From positions 1 to 47,286 of the forward strand of contig SVSD01000013.1 of NCBI GenBank assembly GCA_015064485.1: DNA of 47,286 bases. Direction: 5' to 3'. Each line of letters opens with the position of its first letter. Position 1 is the first letter of the stretch. Positions 42,290-47,286 of the stretch are shown here, in pieces. The DNA comes from Oscillospiraceae bacterium (GTDB lineage Bacteria > Bacillota > Clostridia > Oscillospirales > CAG-382). The notes under the pieces are model-generated. The model did not search any database and had not been told where the DNA came from. It worked only from the letters and a program-made list of their open reading frames with translations. The position numbers were made by a program, and so were the translations under genes.

Positions 42290-42346
42290 AATAACACCTC
42301 TTGTAAAAGACGATTAATTTTCAAATTAATCATAATAAGACAATAT

Positions 42347-42375
42347 AGTATATCATTTTTCGGTAAATATGTCAA
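42347..42375 (-). promoter_or_regulatory. Sigma-A promoter of the hexosamine operon
   Basis: Minus-strand TTGACA (42375-42370), 17-base spacer, TATACT (42352-42347), 58 bases before the first start codon. The leader contains an ATTAATTTTCAAATTAAT palindromic run (42313-42330). Confidence 0.85.
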
Positions 42376-42443
42376 TAGAATTAGCTTCTTTTTTATACTA
42401 TATGTCAAAATTTGTGTATTATCTGCTACTATTCGACAAGAAT

Positions 42444-42470
42444 AAACCTTGCTGAAAATAAGCAAGGTTT
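42444..42470. terminator. Terminator-like hairpin in the 316-bp gap before the lipoprotein gene
   Basis: AAACCTTGCT (42444-42453) and AGCAAGGTTT (42461-42470) form a perfect 10-bp stem. T-tracts lie mainly on the plus side (GTTTTATAATTTTTTT). On the minus strand it lies about 140 bases beyond the lipoprotein gene stop and before the hexosamine promoter, so it may insulate that operon. Apart from this, the promoter and a small AGATAA/TTATCT stem near 42504-42519, nothing coding is seen from 42290 to 42605. Confidence 0.6.
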
Positions 42471-42605
42471 GTTTTATAATTTTTTTAAACTATTACATAT
42501 CTGCAGATAAAAAATTATCTCTTCTGGCACAAAAATTCTTTTCTCAATTTATAGGAACTGAATGTGATTAAAAAAGAAGGAATAAGCTTTTTAAAATATG
42601 ATTTT

Positions 42606-43142
42606 TTACTTGTTAAGATAGTCAAGAAGCTCTGAAAGCATTGTTTTATATGTATTAAAAGCATCTTCATTTTCGCTAAGCTCGCTGCCGAAGACGCTAT
42701 AGGAAATATTACAATCTGTTTCTCCCACCGTTTGTTTCCATTCGGACATATAAACTCCGTTTCTTGTTTTTATTTCAAATTCACTGCCGTCGCTGTGGGT
42801 ATAAATACCGCACGATACTGCGTCTGCAAACCCCGAAAGATTTGTGACATTATATTCTGCATCCGCAATTCTTAAAACTGCAATTTGCGCCATATCATTT
42901 TCTGCCGGTTCAGGGGTTTCCAAAGGTTTGAATTCCGCTTCAAATACAAATCCGTATACCGAATTATATGATAAAACTTCGTATCCTGCAGGGATAAAAT
43001 CAACTGTTTCAATTCCGCAAACCTCTGCGGCTTCAAAAGCAGTCTTGTAGTAATTTATAATATCGGTATCTGTATCTGTACAAGATGCTGAAAAAAAGAT
43101 TGTAATTGCTGCAAGGACAGCTAAAATGATTTTTTGCTTCAT
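42606..43142 (-). CDS. Unrecognised lipoprotein
   Basis: A 178-residue protein with a clear lipoprotein signal (KQKIILAVLAAITIFFSASC, lipidation at Cys21), followed by an Asp/Thr-rich start (TDTDTDIINYY). The mature part, with AAEVCGIETVDFIPAGYEVLSYNSVYGFVFEAEFK and AVLRIADAEYNVTNLSG, alternates strands and helices and has no catalytic motif that I can see. The pattern is loosely like small DUF4367/RsgI-type anti-sigma or pilotin-like lipoproteins, but I do not assign a family. It stands alone between the hexosamine operon and the divergent M23 peptidase gene. The ribosome binding site is weak (CGGAGCATAAACA). Confidence 0.85.
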   Translation of the reverse strand: MKQKIILAVLAAITIFFSASCTDTDTDIINYYKTAFEAAEVCGIETVDFIPAGYEVLSYNSVYGFVFEAEFKPLETPEPAENDMAQIAVLRIADAEYNVTNLSGFADAVSCGIYTHSDGSEFEIKTRNGVYMSEWKQTVGETDCNISYSVFGSELSENEDAFNTYKTMLSELLDYLNK

Positions 43143-43213
43143 TGTTTATGCTCCGTAAAATTTATTCAATATATTAATTATAGTTAAATATTTTTTTATG
43201 TCAATATTAAAAG

Positions 43214-43237
43214 GTTTAGCATTTTTAGCTGCTAAAC
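43214..43237 (+). promoter_or_regulatory. Inverted repeat adjoining the -35 box of the M23 gene
   Basis: GTTTAGC (43214-43220) and GCTAAAC (43231-43237) are perfect complements with centres 17 bases apart, and the second arm touches the TTGACT -35 box at 43238. The position suits an operator for a repressor or activator. Confidence 0.45.
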
Positions 43238-43266
43238 TTGACTTATTTTCCAAAAAGTGATATAAT
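43238..43266 (+). promoter_or_regulatory. Sigma-A promoter of the M23 peptidase gene
   Basis: TTGACT (43238-43243), 17-base spacer, TATAAT (43261-43266) with extended -10 (TGATATAAT). AAAGGAG and ATG 43303 follow. Confidence 0.82.
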
Positions 43267-43302
43267 TATATGGTTAAAATTTGCTGAGAAAGGAGAATGT
43301 AG

Positions 43303-45231
43303 ATGAAGAATATGGAAAACAAACTGAATACTGATGAAAATTCCCGCTTTGCACACTCTCCCGAAACGGTGAAAAAACCAGATGTTTTGTCACGCAGACA
43401 GAGAAAAGAACTTTTAAAGCTTTATAAAAAATACTCGGTTGACGATACTATACTTTTTTCAAAAGGAATTGCTTCTACAGACTTTGATTATGTATATGTT
43501 ATGTCAAGAAAAAGCGGGCTTTCTTATTTTGAAAGCTTCTATAATGCTATTTATATAAATTCTCTTTATAAGCTTGACAACTCTAAAAAGAAGGTTACAG
43601 ATGAGCTTGCAAACACATTTGCACATCCAAAAGGATGGTACGGTGATTCTGTCAAAATGCTCAAAAGCAATTTCTGGTCCGAATTTTTTGCTTTTCTTCA
43701 GTTGATTCCGATAATAAGTGATAAGCTTATAAAATTTTTCAGTGCCTTGCCCAAAAAGCTTCGCAAGAAATATAAGCGCAGTACGGAGAAGATGGATAAT
43801 TCCCTCAATCTTGTTGCCGCTTTCGGAAAGCTTTTGAAGAAATCGGCGCCGGTAATTCTTGCTGTTATATTGATAGCACCTATAACTCTTTATCTTCATT
43901 TCAAGGTTGTTGAGGAAGTTGCACTTGAGGTTTTTGTAAACGGAGAGTCTATCGGCGTTGCAAGAACTTATGATGAAATTACAACAGTGAAAAAGAATGT
44001 GGAATCGTTTGTTTCCGAATCTATCGGAGAAAGCTTTTGGTTTAATGATGAGATTACATATAAGCTTGTAAAGAAAAAAAGCCGGAAGCTGCTTGATCTA
44101 AAGGAACTTCAAAAAACTATGATATCTCTTGCAAAATCAAAGTATATAGTTCCGGGATACACTCTTCTTGTTGACGGAGTTGCGGTTGCAAAGAGTATTG
44201 ACAGCTCGGTTCTTGATGAAGCAAGAAATGAATTGATAATCAAGTTTGAACAAAATGCAAGAGGAAAAGGTTCAAAAGAAGCGGTAGTTTCATATGCCAA
44301 TGATATAGTTATAACTCCCGCAGATATCCATATTGATTCTTTGCAGGATGAATCTGAAATAAGACAGCTTTTGGGATTACAGCCAAAAACAGGATACGAA
44401 AATCTTCCGAAAGATCCGCTTTATACCCTATATTACGATACGATACTCAAAAATGTAGAAATATCTAAAGTCGAAGATGCTTCGATGGTAATTTCAGGAG
44501 TCGGAACAGACGATATTATTTCGGGTGTGCATAACCCAACGGAAGTAACGCTTGGCTATGTTATCATAAAAAACGAGGAAGTCAAGGAAAATATACCCTA
44601 TGAAATAGAGTATATTGAAAGTGACAATTATCTTTTGGGAAGTGAAAAGGTTGAAACTTTCGGTAAACAGGGAACACGGATTGCGACTTATGCAGTGTCT
44701 TATAAAGACGGCAAAGAAGTCGACAGAAAATTTGTGGAAGAAAGAATTGTAAAACCCGCCGAAAACAGAATTGTTTATAAAGGAACAAGAATTCCCAGTC
44801 CCGAAGAATTGGCAACGATTGCTACCGGTAAATTTATAATACCTTATGACAACTATCTTTCCTGTTCATACCGTTTCAGAACCATTAAGGAGTTAGGTAA
44901 TGTTCGTGAATTCCATAATGCATGGGATATTCCCGGGCCTTACGGAAGCGAAATTGCAGCATCCGACGGCGGAGTTGTTTCAAAGGTTGCATACAGTTCG
45001 GGATACGGAAGGCATGTGATTATCGACCACGAAAACGGATATGAAACATTATACGCCCATCTCAGTAAAGCTACTGTAAAAGAAGGTGAAAGAGTAGGGC
45101 AAGGGGATACCATCGGTAAGATGGGCGCAACCGGAAGAGTAACAGGTGTGCATGTCCATTTCGAAATCAGAAAAGACGGAGTTTCGATAGATCCTGCAAC
45201 ATTTATAGAAAATGTAGAAGAAAAGTATTAA
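43303..45231 (+). CDS. G5-domain M23 family metallopeptidase
   Basis: A 642-residue membrane-anchored peptidoglycan hydrolase. A cytoplasmic basic N-terminus (1-180) precedes one membrane helix at about 183-203 (VILAVILIAPITLYLHF). Outside, a segment of about 200-390 resembles the FVSESIGESF/VNGESIG spacer of cell-wall proteins, then a G5 domain (about 400-495; EEVKENIPYEIEYIES, FGKQGTRIATYAVSYKDGKEV), then the LytM/M23 domain (about 505-640) with zinc ligands His538 and Asp542 in EFHNAWDIP and the HVHFEI His pair near 617. The catalytic set is complete, so it should cleave peptide cross-links. The long N-terminal cytoplasmic region is unusual. It is monocistronic with a possible operator before its promoter. 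Confidence 0.94.
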   Translation: MKNMENKLNTDENSRFAHSPETVKKPDVLSRRQRKELLKLYKKYSVDDTILFSKGIASTDFDYVYVMSRKSGLSYFESFYNAIYINSLYKLDNSKKKVTDELANTFAHPKGWYGDSVKMLKSNFWSEFFAFLQLIPIISDKLIKFFSALPKKLRKKYKRSTEKMDNSLNLVAAFGKLLKKSAPVILAVILIAPITLYLHFKVVEEVALEVFVNGESIGVARTYDEITTVKKNVESFVSESIGESFWFNDEITYKLVKKKSRKLLDLKELQKTMISLAKSKYIVPGYTLLVDGVAVAKSIDSSVLDEARNELIIKFEQNARGKGSKEAVVSYANDIVITPADIHIDSLQDESEIRQLLGLQPKTGYENLPKDPLYTLYYDTILKNVEISKVEDASMVISGVGTDDIISGVHNPTEVTLGYVIIKNEEVKENIPYEIEYIESDNYLLGSEKVETFGKQGTRIATYAVSYKDGKEVDRKFVEERIVKPAENRIVYKGTRIPSPEELATIATGKFIIPYDNYLSCSYRFRTIKELGNVREFHNAWDIPGPYGSEIAASDGGVVSKVAYSSGYGRHVIIDHENGYETLYAHLSKATVKEGERVGQGDTIGKMGATGRVTGVHVHFEIRKDGVSIDPATFIENVEEKY

Positions 45232-45267
45232 AAAATCACTTACGGTATTCCGTAAGTGATTTTTTTC
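45230..45267. terminator. Bidirectional terminator between M23 and foldase genes
   Basis: AAAAAATCACTTACGG (45230-45245) and CCGTAAGTGATTTTTT (45250-45265) form a 16-bp perfect stem with a TATT loop. It serves both convergent genes. Confidence 0.92.
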
Positions 45268-45268
45268 T

Positions 45269-46531
45269 TTATGCATATGTAATAACAATTTCCGAAAGAA
45301 TTTTTGCAAGCATCAAATTGATTTTTTGAGAATTTGCATAATTGAAAATCGCGCCCGAATAGTTTGAAAGGAGATATTCGTCGGAAAGTTCGGACATAGG
45401 ATATTTTTTGATTATGTGGAAGCCGTATACACTTTCAACAGGGGAAGAAATTTCTCCGTCTTCAAGTTCGAATGAAGCTTTTTCAAAAGATTCTACCATC
45501 TCGCCTTTAGTAAAAATATATCCTTTTTCAATATCCATACCGTCAAGGCTGAATTCTTTTGCAAGATCCTCAAATACAGCTCCCTCATCAAGTTTTAAAA
45601 GAATCAAATCCGCTTCTTCTTTTGTTTTTACAAGAATGTGTTTTACATTTACAAAATCTTTTCGTGCAATTTCAATCAATTCTTCGTATGTGAAAGGATA
45701 CGAGAAGGTTTCAAAGGCTGTCAGATAAAAACTGTCTTCAAAAAATGCGCGGAATGCTGAGTCTGTTGTGTTGTAATTCTGAAGATAAAGCTCGTAAAAA
45801 CCGGTGTTCTTGAGTTTGAGGATCATACCGTTTATGTAATCTTTTTCAAGAATAGTTATTTTTCCGCGTTCTGTTTCAACAAATGTTTTAGCTGCATATA
45901 TTTCCTTTAGCAGATCAGTTACCTGTTCGTTTGACGGTTCAGACATCAAACTTTCTTTCAGCAATGCAGAATATAAATTATATCTTGAAGCGGAAACCGG
46001 ACTTTCATTAAAATAGCACAAAATTTCCTTATCAGCGTCTGTTGTTACGGCTTCATTAAGAACTTCCGATAAGATTCTTATACATTGAAGATCGTCTGAC
46101 CATTCAACAAAACAGTCAAAGCTTTCGGCAATTGCATCAAACGGTACAAAAGTTCTTGAATCAACTATTTTTGCGGGAACATCAAAAGGTATTTCAACAT
46201 CGTTTTTCAAAAGCTTGTTTTCGCCGATTACGACTTTTAAAACAGTTTCGCCTTTTGTTGCAGTTGCGGTTTTTGTTGTATTATCCCATTCAATCTCCGC
46301 TCCGAATGCCTCGGAAATTGCGCGCAACGGTACCATTTTGGCACCGTCAATGACTTGCGGCGGCACATCTGCCGTTAACTGTATACCGTCGATATAAACG
46401 GGAACCGTTAAGATTTCTTTTACTACTTCATCAAAAGAAATTTCGTTGTCATAGTCCGCAGAAACATACGAAGCTGTAAGAGTTGAAAGTGCTAATAAAA
46501 AAACTGAAATGATTGATAATATTTTCTTCAT
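45269..46531 (-). CDS. Secreted parvulin-type foldase with copper amine oxidase-like N-terminal domain
   Basis: A 420-residue exported protein. A signal peptide (KKILSIISVFLLALSTLTASYVSA) is followed by a copper amine oxidase N-terminal-like domain (about 35-145) with the repeated MVPLRAISEAFGAEIEWDNTTKTATATKG and FVPFDAIAESFDCFVEWSDDLQCIRI units, a cell-wall-binding-type module common in Clostridia. A helical stretch with TNEQVTDLLKEIYAAKT-like SurA features (about 160-285) leads to a PpiC rotamase domain (about 290-380) with VKHILVKTKEEADLILLKLDEGAVFEDLAKEFS and YGFHIIKKY. It probably helps fold exported proteins. ATG 46531 has AGAGG 5 bases upstream; the longer frame lacks a start signal. 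Sigma-A promoter at 46575-46603. Confidence 0.9.
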   Translation of the reverse strand: MKKILSIISVFLLALSTLTASYVSADYDNEISFDEVVKEILTVPVYIDGIQLTADVPPQVIDGAKMVPLRAISEAFGAEIEWDNTTKTATATKGETVLKVVIGENKLLKNDVEIPFDVPAKIVDSRTFVPFDAIAESFDCFVEWSDDLQCIRILSEVLNEAVTTDADKEILCYFNESPVSASRYNLYSALLKESLMSEPSNEQVTDLLKEIYAAKTFVETERGKITILEKDYINGMILKLKNTGFYELYLQNYNTTDSAFRAFFEDSFYLTAFETFSYPFTYEELIEIARKDFVNVKHILVKTKEEADLILLKLDEGAVFEDLAKEFSLDGMDIEKGYIFTKGEMVESFEKASFELEDGEISSPVESVYGFHIIKKYPMSELSDEYLLSNYSGAIFNYANSQKINLMLAKILSEIVITYA

Positions 46532-46574
46532 ACTGACCTCTTTTCTTGCTTTTTGAGCACCGTTTCTTAAAAAA

Positions 46575-46603
46575 AGTATAACATTAAACTTAACAAAAGT
46601 CAA
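46575..46603 (-). promoter_or_regulatory. Sigma-A promoter of the foldase gene
   Basis: Minus-strand TTGACT (46603-46598), 17-base spacer, TATACT (46580-46575). It partly overlaps the T-tract side of the spoVT terminator. Confidence 0.8.
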
Positions 46604-46616
46604 TCTGAGAAACAAA

Positions 46617-46641
46617 AAACCGTACTTATTCCGTACGGTTT
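46617..46641 (-). terminator. Terminator after spoVT
   Basis: AAACCGTAC (46617-46625) and GTACGGTTT (46633-46641) with a 7-base loop, followed by TTTTTTGTTT on the minus strand. Confidence 0.85.
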
Positions 46642-46648
46642 CTTGATA

Positions 46649-47161
46649 TTATGCTTCAAGCTGTTTGGATAAAAAAGCGGCGGCGGTCTGGATAAGTTTT
46701 ACTTCGGTTTCATCGGGACTGTGGGCTGAATCTTCGGGGATGACGCTGATTACCGAACCTATCATATCACCTTCTGAGAGTATGGGCATACAAACCGAGA
46801 TGAAAAGCTTTTCATTTCCGTCAATTACAGGCTTTTTTGATGTGTGATCTACCGTATATAGCTGACGGGATTCGATTATAGCCTCGACCTCAGCGGAGAT
46901 CTTTTTTTCTGCTGTATCTTTTTTTGAAGTTCCCGCATATGCCACAACCGTATCGCGGTCTGTTATGATGATCGGGATTTCACTTGTTTTATAAAGTGTT
47001 TCGGCGTATTGTGAAGCAAAGTTTAAAAGCTCTCCTATGGGTGAATACTTCTTAAATATTACTTCTCCGTCACGGTCTGTAAATATTTCAAGCGGGTCGC
47101 CTTCTCTTATTCTCATAGTTCTTCTTATTTCTTTCGGTATAACAACACGACCAAGGTCGTC
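46649..47161 (-). pseudogene. spoVT: spoVT-like sporulation regulator, 5' end disrupted
   Basis: The readable protein runs DDLGRVVIPKEIRRTMRIREGDPLEIFTDRDGEVIFKKYSPIGELLNF and then a GAF-like C-terminal domain to SKQLEA. This matches the SpoVT regulator, an AbrB-type DNA-binding N-terminus plus GAF domain controlling late forespore genes, from residue 11 on. The first ten residues are missing: immediately before the Asp-Asp codons the frame reads TAA TCA, a stop, and the sequence becomes that of another element. The only in-frame ATG is at 47116 (155 residues), which removes the swapped-hairpin DNA-binding half and lacks a good ribosome binding site. The rest of the gene is intact, so the break looks recent. 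Confidence 0.82.
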
Positions 47162-47286
47162 TGATTATGTCAAGTAGGTACAAAAATTATTTACAAATCC
47201 CGGAAAACCCTTGAAAATAGGGCGTTTTCGGCTTCTCACTTTTTGAACCTGCTTAACATAAAGGGTTTACCCATTATGTTATTTTA
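47162..47286. mobile_element. End of a probable insertion sequence (perhaps IS21-like), cut by window edge
   Basis: Spo gene similarity stops after 47161. The new sequence begins TGATTATGTCAAGTAGGTAC and contains related motifs: TTATGTCAAGTAGGTACA (47165-47182) recurs inverted as TGAACCTGCTTAACATAA (47244-47261, 15 of 18 matches) and again in part as TTATGTTA (47274-47281). Multiple short repeats near a terminus and a TG start suit IS21-type ends, but no transposase is in the window. Confidence 0.5.

Noticed and set aside
1-47286. CRISPR array or defence island
   Set aside because: No regularly spaced repeats of 24-40 bases and no cas, restriction, toxin-antitoxin or retron genes were found.

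Overview
The window looks like a chromosomal segment of a low-GC, endospore-forming member of the Clostridia (Firmicutes). The evidence is a SpoVT-type regulator remnant, a PdaA-type spore-cortex deacetylase, Soj/ParA, an FtsK/SpoIIIE translocase, a K+-type membrane pyrophosphatase, strong GGAGG ribosome binding sites with several TTG starts, a glmS ribozyme, and many sigma-A promoters with an extended TGATATAAT -10 box. I cannot assign genus or species from sequence alone.

Layout. 1-2.1 kb: a MATE exporter (cut by the left edge) and a RibD/dihydrofolate-reductase-like protein on the minus strand. 2.0-2.7 kb: a gene-free stretch with 11-bp-phased repeats and a hairpin. 2.7-7.1 kb: TetR regulator, Na+/proline symporter, ion-pumping pyrophosphatase. 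7.2-12.7 kb: peroxiredoxin and exonuclease III (minus), a polysaccharide deacetylase, low-molecular-weight tyrosine phosphatase and SfsA (minus), a CPBP membrane protease overlapping tadA, and a DUF4830-like protein. 12.7-20.3 kb: one giant minus-strand gene for a cyclic beta-1,2-glucan synthase (about 2,530 residues). 20.5-22.8 kb: a complete polar amino acid ABC transporter. 23-24.3 kb: an orphan ParA and a YfcE-type phosphoesterase. 24.3-25 kb: a structured tRNA-proximal element and a tRNA-Met/Glu/Glu transcript. 25.2-28 kb: FtsK/SpoIIIE. 28.2-34.5 kb: an unrecognised membrane protein, the UPF0210/UPF0237 pair, two polysaccharide deacetylases, acetate kinase and a YcxB-like protein. 34.6-37.9 kb: LemA with an unrecognised membrane partner, and a VanW-family protein. 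38-42.3 kb: tRNA-Gln and a hexosamine operon (acyltransferase, glmM, glmS) with a glmS ribozyme between glmM and glmS. 42.6-47.3 kb: a lipoprotein, a G5/M23 peptidase, a parvulin-type foldase and a spoVT gene broken by what looks like the end of an insertion sequence.

Functionally the region is mostly housekeeping plus envelope biology: UDP-GlcNAc precursor supply, peptidoglycan or spore-cortex deacetylation, M23 hydrolysis, extracytoplasmic folding and a large beta-glucan synthase. Nothing resembles a phage, defence island, CRISPR array or natural-product cluster. The most noteworthy items are the ribozyme-controlled glmS with a hairpin at the upstream cleavage-product end, the spoVT disruption, the tRNA-proximal structured element, the LemA plus unknown membrane-protein pair, and a stem that both resembles a terminator and hides the ribosome binding site of the DUF4830-like gene. 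Product names rest on reading motifs by eye; no database search was run.
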